64,000 nt of DNA from Elgaria multicarinata webbii (Eukaryota; Chordata; Lepidosauria; Squamata; Anguidae): assembly GCF_023053635.1 (NCBI RefSeq), contig NC_086172.1, forward strand, positions 68,994,681-69,058,680. The letters are read 5' to 3'. Position numbers and translations under genes: made by a program. The first letter of the stretch is position 1, and the number at the start of each line of letters is the position of its first letter. The notes under the pieces are model-generated. The model was not told the origin of the DNA. It ran no database searches and worked only from the letters and a program-made list of their open reading frames with translations. This document shows, in pieces, positions 35,265 through 47,150 of the stretch.

Positions 35265-35345
35265 TATGGTGCTGCCTTATATGAAGTCAGACCATTGGTC
35301 CATCTAGTCCACTATTGTCCAGCTCTCCAGCGTCTGGAGTCTTTT
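35265..35345 (-). repeat. tRNA SINE tail, antisense
   Basis: 'ggtgctgccttatatgaagt', 'cagaccattggtccatctag' are the complement of the SINE tail at 33045-33090. Confidence 0.6.
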
Positions 35346-35450
35346 AGCTTTAGGGCATCATCTTATGCATGTTCAGACAAAAAAAAAAGTCCTACAACTC
35401 CCAGCATCCCCTAGGCAGCATGAGAATGCACAGGGCAGCTCACAATCATG
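35345..35450. repeat. 'ctacaactcccagcatcccc' repeat copy
   Basis: Same family as 24190 and 59203. Confidence 0.5.
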
Positions 35451-35453
35451 ATA

Positions 35454-35623
35454 CCGTATTTCTTCAATTCTAAGATGCACTTTTCCCCCCATATAAACAT
35501 CTTTAAAAACGGGGTGCGTCTTAGAATCTCAGGCATGTCTTAAGGGTTTTTTTTCTGTTGGTGGTACTGAAATTAGTGTGCGTCTTACAATTGATGGCGT
35601 CTTACAATCGAAGAAATACGGTA
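35454..35623. mobile_element. Tc1/mariner-like MITE
   Basis: Ends CCGTATTTCTTCAATTCTAA and complementary 'cgaagaaatacgg', with TA on each side. The interior repeats 'gtgcgtcttag/caat'. TA flanks and size fit a nonautonomous Tc1/mariner element. Confidence 0.75.
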
Positions 35624-36219
35624 TAATCCCATTCCAGCTCCTGTGGTCTATGTATGAAAGTACTACTTTTTTTAAAAAAAATACAGTTGTCTCATCTGTT
35701 GCTTGCAATTGTCAAAGGAAGCTTTCTAATTAATATTAGGTTTGTTCTCAATGCTTCTGTGTCTTTGGTTATCATACTAATATTTCTTTGCAAGATAACT
35801 ATTTTACGTTGAATTCATGATTGCAGTCTCTATTTATAGTATCTCCAGCCCCAGTTGTCCCACTTACATTTATCAGGACAGATGTGTAATGGGGTCCTAT
35901 TTAATGTTGAAGCAGAATCATCATGGGAAAGAAGACAGTGGAAGTAGGGAGGGGGCAAAATGCAGGAAAGAAGCTGTCCTTCCTGGGAGGGTGGGATCTG
36001 TGATGGCGATGAGCCCTAGAAATTGATGCAGTTCTGTACATATCTGTACACCATTGAAGTCAGTGGAAATTAATTCTGAGTGGAAATTAATTCTGAGTAG
36101 TCCTATGTAGGAGTTAGGAGTAGACTTCTAGTCTGTTTCAGCACAAACAACAATGAGTCATGTGCCCACCTTTTCAAAGGCTAAAACCAAAATATTATGG
36201 CATGAGCTATCTCAGGCAA

Positions 36220-36410
36220 GAGACATATTTATTGCATTTTGATCCTACTTTTCCTTCAAGCAGCTCAGGGTAGCATTCCCCCCACTCCACACACCCACAC
36301 CCACACACACACACCCACAACAGCAATCCTAGAAAGTATGTTAAGGATAGTGAATGTGTAAGTAACTGTCCCAAGGTGATACAGGCCTTCAGCTTACCAG
36401 ATCGCAATGA
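36220..36410 (-). repeat. MIR-like SINE with CA-rich insert
   Basis: 'gtaactgtcccaaggtgata' resembles the MIR core complement and 'tttgatcctacttttccttc' resembles a SINE tail. Diverged; a CCCACA run lies at 36290-36320. Confidence 0.4.
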
Positions 36411-36886
36411 CTCCTTTTTCTTCAGATTCATTGGCTAGAGGAGATGATGCACAAGACTGCTCTGGGGTGAACGATCTGTTATGCAAAGTGGAATTACAAA
36501 TGAATAGCTTGATACAGAAAACAGATATCTATCCATGACTCAAATCATGCTGCAGGTTGTTCTCCTATTCCAAAAGGCTGATATAGTCCAGGTAGCATCC
36601 TATGTTCTGTTGTTTCTAAATTTAGTACACAACATCCACTGTTCACTCTTCCTTTTTAACAACTAAGACTTCAGTCTACACTAAACAAAATTAAGTAGCT
36701 CCATTGATTAGTTATAACAGAAAGCCACAAGGTTGCTAAAATGATGCCTTTGTTAAGACTAACCAGTAATCAAAATGCAAGATGGAAGGGTTTTAGTTGC
36801 ATAGAACCTCTCAGCATCATAGAATTTATTTATTTATTTTTAAATAAGTTTTTTTTAATGTTTCTGCATTGTGTACTGCTAAACCA
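36411..36886. other. CLASP1 intron 1, nothing recognised
   Basis: No clear repeat or exon. Confidence 0.4.
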
Positions 36887-37010
36887 ACCTTCCCCAACCT
36901 GGCAACCTGAAAATGTGGTGGGCTGTAACCCCATCATCCCCGGTCTGCTGCTTGGAGATGATGGAGGTTGCAGTCTAACACATCTGAAGGGTGCCGGGTT
37001 AGGAAAGGAT
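36887..37010. mobile_element. hAT-like MITE
   Basis: 'ccttccccaacctggcaacc' and the right arm 'catctgaagggtgccgggtt' are complementary, as in 50184-50296. Confidence 0.6.
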
Positions 37011-38744
37011 ACCCTAAAGTAACACAGTGCTAATGTAGCATTGTGTTAAAGCCCTTGTTTGCAGCTTGGAAGTGAACCCCACTGAATTGTGGGTGTTTTT
37101 CTAGCCCAGTCCTATGCAAAGCACATCTACGCCCACTGAACACATTTTTACATATTATAAGCCACCAGTATGTTTATAATCAAGCTGCAAGTCTGCAGTC
37201 CAAACTACAATTACTTGGAAAATGTGTTCTATTAACAGCCCAGTCCTCTGACTGTCTTCTTAGTAAACCGAATTGAATTCAGACTTACTTCCTGACTATG
37301 ATCCTGTACATGCCTATCTGGGTCTAATGGGACTTACAGTTGAGTAGACATATATTGGATAGTGTTTTAAATTGATTAGTTAATTCTAGGTTATTGTTTA
37401 TAAGGATTCGAGCACAAAATGCATGGTCCCTTCTGTACCTCCTATTAATCTGCCTGAATAGGGCTCAGACGTAGAACAAAAGATTTAACATTAAAGGACT
37501 CTATACAGTATGCGTTTAGCTCAAACTGTTAAAAGTAGGGGCCAAAAATAGCCATATTTTGCAAACCCACCTGTAATACCCTTTGAAAACATTAGAAAGT
37601 AGAAGCAAAATTAGAACAGTGATGAGTAACTAGAGAAAGCAATTGTAGGGATTACTCTAGAAGAATTGTATGAATAATATGCTAGTTGTTTAGGTTTGTT
37701 TCATAGCATACTGTATTTATGTCAAAATATCATAATATCAACATTTTATGTCATTATCTAGATGGACGGAATAGTCACCTGTTCAAAGGGAGGCTGTTTC
37801 TGTTCTTTAAAGATGATCTGTCCATGTACTTATGGTGAGGAATAGTAGTCTAGGGTCGCTCTCTCTTTCTCTCTCTTTCCTGTTCAGTGCTCCAGTCAGG
37901 TTCTTGTGTTTAATCTGCCACACTGGTATCTAAGGGCCTGCTTGGTTGCCTAGCGCTTTCATGGTGTTTGGGGTATTGTCTGTCTAGCAGACTAATATGT
38001 GAACAGCCCTCAAAGTCATCTTTTAAACCTCTTAAATGAACTGTTTACAAGGGAGCGATTGCCTAGTAGAGAGATCAGAGGATTATACAGAAAGTTGCTA
38101 ATTTTCCTTTAAAAAACAACCACCACCTTTGAGGCCTTTAAACCTTTGACAAACTTGTGATAACCTTAGTGTAGCTGTTGAACATTTAAGTGTGCCAACG
38201 CCATGCACAACCCTTTCTGTATTCTGAATTACAGTTGCTGAGCTCATATTTAAGTTATCAAAAAGCAGTGGTGTAATTACTTGCTTGAGTTGCATGGGGA
38301 GTGAGGGAAATTGCAACAAGTTTACTCCTGGAAATACTTGAGCCATTTAAGTCTTAGGAAGGCTATGTTGTTGGGTCTGACTAAAGGATAAAAACACATG
38401 TTTATCTTTATAACAGCGGTGGACAATTTGTGGCCTTTCAGATGTTGTTGGACTGTACCTCCCATCATTCTTCATTATTGCCTCTGCTTTATGGCTTATT
38501 CACACAGGGATTTGAAACCATTACTTCTAATAAGTTTTAAGTATCCCATGATACAAAGTACACAAAACGATACCATTAGATTTTCAGTTTACCTTGCTTG
38601 CCTGGTATGTGGTGTTTTCTCTTGAAACAGATGGGTAAAGAAATGCAGTAAAGCAATAATATATGATATTTAGGGGTGGGAGGAAAGTGCCATCCGTTTC
38701 TTAAACCTCCCTTGTGGGGTTTCAATTAAGGTAGTATTGGCTTA
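37011..38744. other. CLASP1 intron 1 with small repeat pieces
   Basis: A palindrome-family piece lies at 37290-37365 and one hAT-MITE arm at 38415-38475 (cggtggacaatttgtggcct). Nothing else. Confidence 0.45.
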
Positions 38745-38930
38745 GCCAATATAAGCAGTCCCAGGGCATGGTTTGAAGGCACATGAGGCAGCCACCTTGT
38801 TGAAGCTAAGCAGTCCTGGGTCTGGTCAGTGCTAGGAGGGGAGACCACCTGGGAACCACATGTAGCCACCTTGAGTTCCATGATGGAAGAAAGGTGGGGT
38901 AGAAATGTAATAAATTAGCTTCCAATTGAT
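38745..38930 (+). repeat. 5S rRNA-derived SINE
   Basis: 'gttgaagctaagcagtcctg', 'ggtctggtcagtgctaggag' and 'gggagaccacctgggaacca' follow the 5S rRNA internal promoter region, and the tail ends 'gaaaggtggggtagaaatgt'. This is a SINE3-type element, not a 5S gene. Confidence 0.8.
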
Positions 38931-39069
38931 ACAGGGTCAATTGTTGGGGTATGCAGGTTTGTGCCATGTAGAACAATCCTTCACTGGGCCTTATGGCTGG
39001 GTTGCTTCTACTAGCCATTCAGCCGTGGATATTGGGAAGTACAGTGCATCCCAAATAGCTAAAGCTGCT

Positions 39070-39191
<122 letters not shown>

Positions 39192-39339
39192 GTTCAGTAA
39201 TGGCAGAGAAATTCTGAATAAGACCACCACCATCAAGGGTGAACTATTCCATCTGCTCCCCCCCTCCCCGGTGCACCTAGAGACTTTAAAAGCAAGGCTG
39301 GAGCTTCAAGTTTGGGGGGCTCTGCTTCAGGAGAGATGC

Positions 39340-39573
39340 TGTTTCAACCAAGTCATTTTTTTCTTATCTGTTTAATTTTGCTGTAAACTTGTGTTTAGTA
39401 GTATATTTTTGAATATTGTTGTGATATTGTTGTGTAGTATATCATTAAATATTGTTGTTGTATATTGTGGAATATTTTTCTGATATTTTTGCTGTAAACT
39501 TGCATTTAGTAGAGAGTTGACTGTATTGTAACCTGCTAACTTTATTTTATGTACAGTGCTTTGTAGTAAAGTG

Positions 39574-39620
<47 letters not shown>
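39340..39620 (+). repeat. LINE-like 3' tail with (ATT)n
   Basis: 'gtacagtgctttgtagtaaa' followed by an ATT run at 39579-39620 resembles L2-type tails. The body has internal repeats of 'ttgctgtaaacttg'. Confidence 0.45.
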
Positions 39621-39621
<1 letters not shown>

Positions 39622-41085
39622 GTTTCTGTATCTGCTCATCTCCCACTGTGGGGTTAATTTCTGTTTGGTTCATCTTCTTTGGTATGATTCACAGAGTGTT
39701 TTTGTTTGTTTTCTTTTTGGGGTTGTTGTTGTTTTGTCTGCTTCTTCCAGTATGTTGCTGCCTGCATACAGATGAGAGGGTTAAACTGGTAGAAGGGCAG
39801 TGTGTAGAGATTTATGGCTGCAGTATATAATTTCCATCAACCCTCCTTGTTATACTTTAAAAAAAACCATTCTCACCAATAACTTTGTGAATTTTTAAGT
39901 TGCACTTTTGGATAGCAGTGATGACACCTTGCTGCTTTTTTTTTAAAAAAAAATCTCAGCAAAGAGATATTGGGAGTAGAATTGTGAAAAGTTTAATCAG
40001 ACAAAAACTGGAGTGGGGAAAATAAAGCAACACTGGGGTTGCCAAGATGCAACCCAGCGACTTTCCCCTTTAGAATTGCTATTGTATTGAGCGACAAAGC
40101 AGCCACGGCTTCTCCTGCCCATTTTTCCAGTGTGTCTAGTCATCTGCCTCCTTATTTCACCTGCTGCTTTAATAAGCTGGGCTCCAGGTGTGTTGCAAGA
40201 CAGGTGTGTTGATGGAGTACCAGACAAGGTGGCAGGATAATCTGCGGCTGCCCTGACACCTGATCCAACAGCAGGTTAAAGGCGCAATCTCTGAGTGGCA
40301 AGCCTATTGTTAGTTGTTTTCTTCAGTCACTCTTTTCCTTTGAATATACTCTTCCAAATTAACAGTTTCAAGTAATGCTATGAGAAATCCTTGAAAAACA
40401 GAAAGGTGCCATTGCTACGCAAAATCTCTCAGGGAATTCTCCAAGTTGCAACCTTGGATTTCTTTGTTTGTACTTGGGGGAATAGGTATAGATGGGTGCT
40501 CTCTTGTTGAGTTCACTGGACTTCCACTCACGGGTTGATTGCTAAAAATGTGATGCAAGAACTCCTGGATCGTCCTGTGACTTGAAAGTGCAGAAATTTA
40601 CTCTGTTTGTTCCCAGAGCTACTTGATTATTTAGTACTGCTTCAAATAATTAAAGACCATTTTCATCCATACATCTTTTTTGGGGGTGGGGGCAGGGATG
40701 TGATAATGTGAAGCATGAAAATTTTGTCATTTGCTCCATCCCATATTATTTTCAGCACGGGAGTACTGCAGCGTGGTTCCACTTATTCATGCTCATAAAT
40801 ATTGCAGATAATTAGGTGTCAGATAAGCCTTACAGATTCATTAAATCAGTGTTGACCTGAAATAAGCAACTAGTGCAGATGTGACACTACTAACTAGTAA
40901 ATAATTACTGTGTGTGGAGCCATTCTAAGTGGCTGTCCTGTATTTGGACTCCCCCTGCAATCTCTAATTTTGCACTACCCCCACAAATTTGCTAACAGAC
41001 ATTGTCTTCTTTATGCAAATTTGTTCCACTGAATAAATCTATACACATTGCTGAGTTTTCAGTTCATAATAACAAAGTTACAGGT
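39621..41085. other. CLASP1 intron 1, nothing recognised
   Basis: No exon or clear repeat. Confidence 0.4.
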
Positions 41086-41495
41086 GACATTCAGATCATG
41101 CTAAACTATGATTTACCATGATGGGGTCAAACTTTGGGCTTACATGCTTTTCCTTCCCTCTCCTCCTCTGGCCATGAGGAAGAGGATGGAAACCTTTGCT
41201 TCCTTTTTTATTTCAGCTTTTCATTTCATCCAAACCTATAAACTGTGGCTAATTTTAACTATGGTTTATTTGAAACGAGTCAATTTCAAACCATGGGTTA
41301 TGAAACTGACGTCCTCTAACAAACCATAGTTAATCTCAGTTTGCAGTTAATTAAAAATGGAAGTGAAAGCTTCCCACTACCTCCTCATAATCGCAGTAGA
41401 GGAAGAGAGTGGAACAAACAGACCCAAAGCTCATCAAGGCTTGTTCACAGAACACTAGGCCATGGTTTATCGTGAGCTGTCTGAAAGCAGCCACT
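41086..41495. mobile_element. Harbinger-like element E
   Basis: Left end 'gacattcagatcatgctaaa' and right end 'tgagctgtctgaaagcagcc'. Internal symmetric pieces include 'aaactatgatttaccatg' with 'ccatggtttatcgtgag', and 'ccatagttaatctcag'. Confidence 0.55.
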
Positions 41496-41529
41496 GGCTA
41501 TTTGCTCACAGATGGTAAGACAAGATTGC

Positions 41530-41885
41530 TGGCTAATCCTGCTTTACCATGAATGTGTCATGCTAGTGCATGTAGCACATTTTATCCTGCTTTAGTTCAT
41601 CATGTGAGCAGTTAAACAAAACAGAAATAGTTTGCTTAGTATTGCATCCAAACCCAGGACCTTGGTTTGTTTCTTCCAGGCAAGCCAGGATGGAATACAC
41701 CAGGATGTTTTTGTTGTTGGCTTACAAATCCTGACTTTTTTTTTAAAAAAAGAAACCAGGATACTGAGTTCAGTTGTAACACTTAAGCAAACCATTTCTG
41801 ATTTGTTTTCCCAATTGACTGAGTAGGAGCCAACAGGCTGGGTGCACTAGCACACCGTTCGTTCATGGTAAGCCAGGATTAGGCA
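41530..41885. mobile_element. Palindromic element F
   Basis: Arms 'ggctaatcctgctttaccat' plus 'gtcatgctagtgcat' pair with 'gtgcactagcacaccg' plus 'atggtaagccaggattaggc'. About 355 bp with a T/A-run in the middle. Class uncertain. Confidence 0.6.
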
Positions 41886-42157
41886 ACATTCGTAGCCCTC
41901 TTCAGGGACTCTTAATGGGTGTAGCCCCTACACATGTAGATGGAGAGTAGGAATGAGCATGCTAGCTCTGCCCCCTTCCTATTACTGTCGTTGCTGCTCT
42001 CCACATATAGAAGGTGACTGTATGCAGCAAGGGTTTGTCTCTACTGGGAAGAGTTTCCATGTGACTTAGAACCCTGATTTTCCAGGATTCTAAATCATGG
42101 AGAATCTCCATGGATAAAGGAGGCTGCCCTGATGAAAACATTGGCCCTGTACACATA

Positions 42158-42453
42158 GGGGTCGTTCAGAAGACACCTTAAACCACAGCTTTAACCACAG
42201 GGATTAAGCCAGAAAGCAGGGCTGTGTTCAGAAGACACCTTAAACCACAGCTTTAACCACAGGGGTTAAGCCAGAAAGCAGGGCTGTGTTCAGAAGACAC
42301 CTCAAACCACAGCTTTAACCACAGGGGTTAAGCCAGAAAGCAGGGCCGTGTTCAGAAGACACCTTAAACTATGTTTTTAACCATAGTGAATAAAGCAAAA
42401 AGCCTTATTCACTATGGTTAAAGCTGTGGTTTAAGGTGTCTTCTGAATGGAGC
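42158..42453 (+). mobile_element. Harbinger-like MITE with three extra 62-bp units
   Basis: Three tandem copies of a 62-bp unit (cagaagacaccttaaaccac through gcagggctgtgtt) precede a 112-bp-like core. Total 296 bp. The right arm has no extra unit. Confidence 0.8.
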
Positions 42454-43196
42454 TATAGAGGGCAAAGTGGAGCTTACACACTTGAGTGAGCTTGTACCCA
42501 CTCTCCCGCCTCTCATGTAGAGCTTACATTCATTAAAAATGTCTGAATAGGTCTCCTTGCTTACCATTATGTGTGAAAACAGCAATTGTATCCAGGTGTA
42601 AATATGGCCAAAGACGGAGCAGTGAGCTTATAGGAGGTGGGGTGGATACCTATGGGAAACACGGACGAAGTAGGTTTTTAAACTGGAATGCAGAGTCATC
42701 CAGATGCTGTATTTGGAAAGCCACAAATCTGTCTTGGCAAGCATGCTTCTAGAACATGAAGCTTATGGAAGACGCTTCCCTTGAAACTGCTGACTTACTA
42801 AGAAAAAATAAAGATATAAAAGCAGCAGTCAAGATATTAATACATTTATAGACCCATCTAAGGCTCTCTTTTTATTTGTTTGTTTTTCTTCTGTCAAAAT
42901 AACCGCAGTACGCCACTATAATTAAAGTGGAGCATTTTCTGAAGGGAAAATTGTGACATTTTGTATATATTTAAAATGTTTTGCATTTTAGTAAGATGCC
43001 ATTTTTAAAATGGAATTCTTTAAAATCTCTGCATAAAGGTAAGGTATATTTAATTTCTCCAAAAAAATACAAGACTTCTTATTCTTTCTCACATATGTGT
43101 ACTCACACTCAAATCACGAAGAATGTGTGAATGTGTCATATAATATAATGTTGGTGATGAAAAGGCAGGTTGAATAGAACTGGACAGTGTAAAAAC
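42454..43196. other. CLASP1 intron 1, nothing recognised
   Basis: No exon or clear repeat. Confidence 0.4.
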
Positions 43197-43475
43197 ATAG
43201 GATTATATCCAACATTGTATGAATGGAAGGCAATTTTGCACAATGGATCGTTCCCTCCTCCTCTCTGCACCCCCAGAAAAGCCTCCCGAGAGTGTTGGGG
43301 GAATGTACCAAACATTGCAGGTTGTTTTCTTAATTAGGTTGCAGTGGACGGGTATATATCCCAAAATCTGGTGGAGGAATACGTTTTACTTGTGCAAAGC
43401 AACTTCTCCCCCTTCTACTGCAACTGTTGTGTGAGCATGCCTTCCACTGGTGCAATGTTAGATATAATCCAGTAG
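43197..43475. mobile_element. Palindromic MITE G
   Basis: Left 'ggattatatccaacattgta' and right 'tgcaatgttagatataatcc' are complementary, as are 'gaatggaaggcaattttgca' and 'catgccttccactggtgca'. Confidence 0.65.
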
Positions 43476-43681
43476 ATATCCACCACTGGGTTTATAGTCT
43501 TGCCAATTAATATATATAGTTGAGTTTCTGTCCTAATGTGTTTAGACCCAAAAAGGCAAAAGTCATTTCTGTTGTAGGGGAGATAGTTGCTTTTTTATTC
43601 CAGCGCTGTTTCAAAACTCACAAACAAAATAACCCTTTGTAATTGTAACACTCCATTGGATTAATTTGATAGGTATTGTAT

Positions 43682-44133
43682 GACTGGGTTCAGTCAACAC
43701 AGTTTAAATAGTTGACGGTTGGTTATTTAACCCACTGTGGATTATCGTGTTGTGTGCTAGGAGTTTTGGCTGAAATAACCAACACAAATAAGCAAAGCTG
43801 TGCAGAGTTGGCTGTTTGAACCACCGTTGGTTATTGTGTTGTGTAGAGGGCACCGTTGGTTATTTCATCAGCCCCAGAGTCGCATGGCAACAGTGGTCAA
43901 AGCAGCTGGCAGGATAGATTTTCGGCAGCAATGATTGATAGGATACTGGGGTGGGGGGAGGACGGGGGATGTTTGAGTCAACTCAGTGTGGACTAATAGT
44001 CAACTCAGTGCTGATCCTAATCCACACCACAGTTGGTTATTATCATGTTGTGTGGGGAGTGCCTTCTAGATAAACAACTGTCGAGTTGATTATTACCCTA
44101 CCATTGACTATTGTGTTGTCTGAAAGCAGCCTA
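43682..44133. mobile_element. Harbinger-like element H
   Basis: Left 'gactgggttcagtcaacaca' and right 'attgtgttgtctgaaagcag'. The interior carries repeated 'gttggttatt' palindromes. About 450 bp, noncoding. Confidence 0.55.
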
Positions 44134-45914
44134 TGAGTGCCTCTCTCTGATGCCTACATAGTAGTTGCTTATTCTCTGGCTTTTCCACCCAGCCAGTTCA
44201 AACCACCATTTCTGAGTACTTTTCTTCTTAAGCACTGGAAATTGTCCTTCAGCGTGAGCCGGCTTTACTTGATGTCATATTGATAAGTTGTGGCTAATAA
44301 AGAGTATTTATGAATGTTTTATAGTAGTCATCTCAAATTTATTTCTAAAACGGATAGACAATCTTTCTGCAAAATGGATAATTAATTCACCTTTGCACCA
44401 ACCTTGTAAAATAGTTTTAATTCCCCATCTAAGGAATGGAGATAATGAAAGAAGAATAACCCCCCAAATCACGCAAAGAGACATAGTATAGTGGAGACGT
44501 GAATGTAGATCTTACTTGTTCTCGTCATTCCCCTACATTGCTTTGGCAAGCACCTGTGGCAAGGATGCAAAGTCTTTTTGGCCGCATCAGATGTCTATTG
44601 GAATGTAGGGCTGCTCATATGTGGACACACACCCAAACACACACACTGACATTTCCTCCTACATAGATACATGTGCACACTTTTCCCCTGTTCTCCCTGC
44701 CTGCCCCCTGCCCAGACACATATTCTGTCTCTTGACTGGGCTTTTTTTTGCTAGCAATAGCAAGGAGAATAGTTTCCTTTTCTTTGCTCAATCAGGCAAG
44801 ATCAAAGATAAGGGAAGGGCCTCCCTTTGTGGGCGGCACTGAAAATGACCACAGGCCACATCTGGCCCACAGGTTGCATGCTGTACGCTCCTGTTCTGTT
44901 GGAAGTTGCACGAATGGGCTTAATCTCCACAGAGTGGAAAGTGGTCTCTAATAATGAAAAATTGGTAGCTGCCTTGGAATTCAAACTTTTTAATTTTAAT
45001 CTCTAGTCTAACGCATTCTCAGAGTCTGTAGATAGTTGCAATAAGTTCTGTGCATTGTACAAATCAAGTTAAAACAGAATTCAAGTGGCACCAACAACAT
45101 CTACACAGTGCTCTGCAATCTTCAAGATAAATCTTTTGTAAACTGCCCAGAGAGCTTCGGCTATGGGGTGGTATAGAAATGTAATAAATAATTGATGATG
45201 ATGACAGTCCCATGCTGTTACTTGTTCCCATTGCAGAAGTGGGATTTCAATGTCAGCCAGTTGGCCTGTCTAATATTTGTCCATTGACTCCTGTCAAATA
45301 TTGTTGCATTTTCCCATGAATACCAGAATGCTTGTGTCCACAAGCACAACTATGCGTTTACTTGGTGCCAGAGACAGGGGTCCTTGAATGTCTTTGCTAG
45401 GGTCTCCATGGCAAGCATCCTTGTCTTGCCTGGCACTTATGAAGCTGAATATGAGAGGAAGAGCATCTCCCCAACTTGAAGCTGGGAAGGAGAGGGCTGG
45501 GGCTTGTCCCTTCAATTGGGTTTGGCCAAAATTTGGGAACCCTGACTAGTTGCCAAAATGTTGTGGGGTTTTTTTTTTTTATAAATGGTGACAACATTAC
45601 ACAGGTCCCAAATGCCCAAGAGTACCACAAAGCCCATTGCATTTGCTGTGGTAAGGAAGAGCTCCAATGTTATCTAGGGTGGTGATCTTTAAAGCCTCCG
45701 AAAAGGGGTAGACTCTGCAGTTTTCCACAAGACTGTAGTTTGTGTGTTTTTAAAATTACTATAATTTTATCTATTTTGTTACTAAAGCAACAGAAGTATA
45801 TGATTTGACTGGTCAAACTCCAACTCTAGCAGGAAACCAAAGCTGATAGATAGAGACTTGGCTAGAAAAGTGAACCTGATTCTTTTGCCTTGCACTCTGT
45901 CCACTAGACCACAC
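44134..45914. other. CLASP1 intron 1 with MIR-like and SINE-tail pieces
   Basis: A weak MIR-like stretch lies at 44400-44520 and a SINE tail at 45130-45195 (cagagagcttcggctatggg). A T-run is at 45570-45580. The rest is unassigned. Confidence 0.45.
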
Positions 45915-46395
45915 AGTGCTGCACCCATGTCCTGCTTGTGGATTCCTGGTTGACAGCTGGCTGGCCACTGTTGTATAATCTTTTTATTATTTCCAAACAT
46001 CAGTAAATAAAAAAAACACTAACAAAACAAACACATCCACAAAAATAAGACAAAACAAAATCAAACAAACAAACAAAACACCAAATAAAATGTTCTTCCA
46101 ATATTTTCCTCAGCAAAAATATATAATAATATTGTCATTATTATTGTTTTTCTTTATCACTGTCAAATCCAAATCTCTAATTTCTCTCTCCACATTTTCT
46201 ACACTATTGGTTGAATCCACAGATATACAAGTCATTTTTTTCTCGTCCCTTCATAAAATTTACAAAAGGTTCCCATTCAGTTATAAATCTTACAGTTGAT
46301 TTTTCCCTCATTATTGACAGCTGGCTGGCCACTGTGTGAACAGAGTGCTGAACTAGATAGACACTTGGTCTGATTCAGCATGGCTCTTCTAATGT
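45915..46395 (+). mobile_element. CR1 3' end split by a LINE insertion
   Basis: 'gctgcacccatgtcctgctt' on the left and 'gtgaacagagtgctgaacta', 'ggtctgattcagcatggctc' on the right form one CR1 3' end when the insert at 45972-46313 is removed. Confidence 0.8.
45972..46313 (-). mobile_element. LINE (L1-like) 3' fragment with 22-bp target duplication
   Basis: 342 bp flanked by the same 22 bp (starting ttgacagctggctggccact) at 45950-45971 and 46314-46335. The left side is T-rich, so the 3' end points left. The long duplication supports target-primed insertion. Confidence 0.75.
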
Positions 46396-46764
46396 TCTTA
46401 CATGTTCATGTAAATAGAATGATTAGGGAGAAAAACCTGGACATGTGCATGCAACTTCTGGATGAGATCTGGATCGGCCTTCTGCTTATATATCTTCCCT
46501 TTGCACAGGTGCCTGACATGTACACTTTCCCAGGACAGGTATTGGGGAGTGAGGGTAAAGAGTGAACAGGGGTGAATGTAAAATGGTGAAGTTGCACTTT
46601 TTAAATGCAATAGACCTTTCTACAGTGAAACTCTCAAACCAATTAAACTACACATCTGGTTCTAATTTATATCATTTTTATATAGTTTGCTAAATCTGAT
46701 CACATAGTTTCGGATTTGGTTTGTGATGCATAACTGTCGAGCCCCTGCACATGTTTGTATTTCT
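46396..46764. other. CLASP1 intron 1, nothing recognised
   Basis: No clear repeat or exon. Confidence 0.4.
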
Positions 46765-47150
46765 TAAGGGACAGATGGGTAGCCATGTTCATCTGCTACA
46801 GTGAAATGATAGCCATGGCACCTTAAAGGCTAGCTTTGGCTGTCCCACTCCATCAGATGCATGATGTGTTCATATAAATTGGACAAGTATGTCTACTTGG
46901 ATTATAGAGAGGAGGAGGAAAAAGTGTTGTATTATATATATTTTGTGGTCTTATAAGCTGCCTTGCGAAGGTCCCCCCCCTTTTTTTTTTGAAGAGTGAA
47001 GTGGAAATGGCTGCAATAAATAAAAGGACAAGTGATGCAAGAGAGAACTGCAGGTGTGTCATGGATGCACTTTGTGCACCTGATTCTGGTTCATGCACAA
47101 AAAATCTGTTAGTCGTTAAGATGCCACAATTCAAGACCGTTCTTTTCTTT
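46765..47150. repeat. Interspersed repeat with 'ggcaccttaaaggctagc' arm
   Basis: Left 'gggtagccatgttcatctgc', 'atggcaccttaaaggctagc', 'ccatcagatgcatgatgtg'; right 'aaatctgttagtcgttaaga' is the complement of the same family. Abundant in reptiles; class not determined. Confidence 0.5.

Noticed and set aside
38770-38870. Possible 5S rRNA gene
   Set aside because: Only the internal promoter region is kept and it has a retroposon tail, so it is a 5S-derived SINE.
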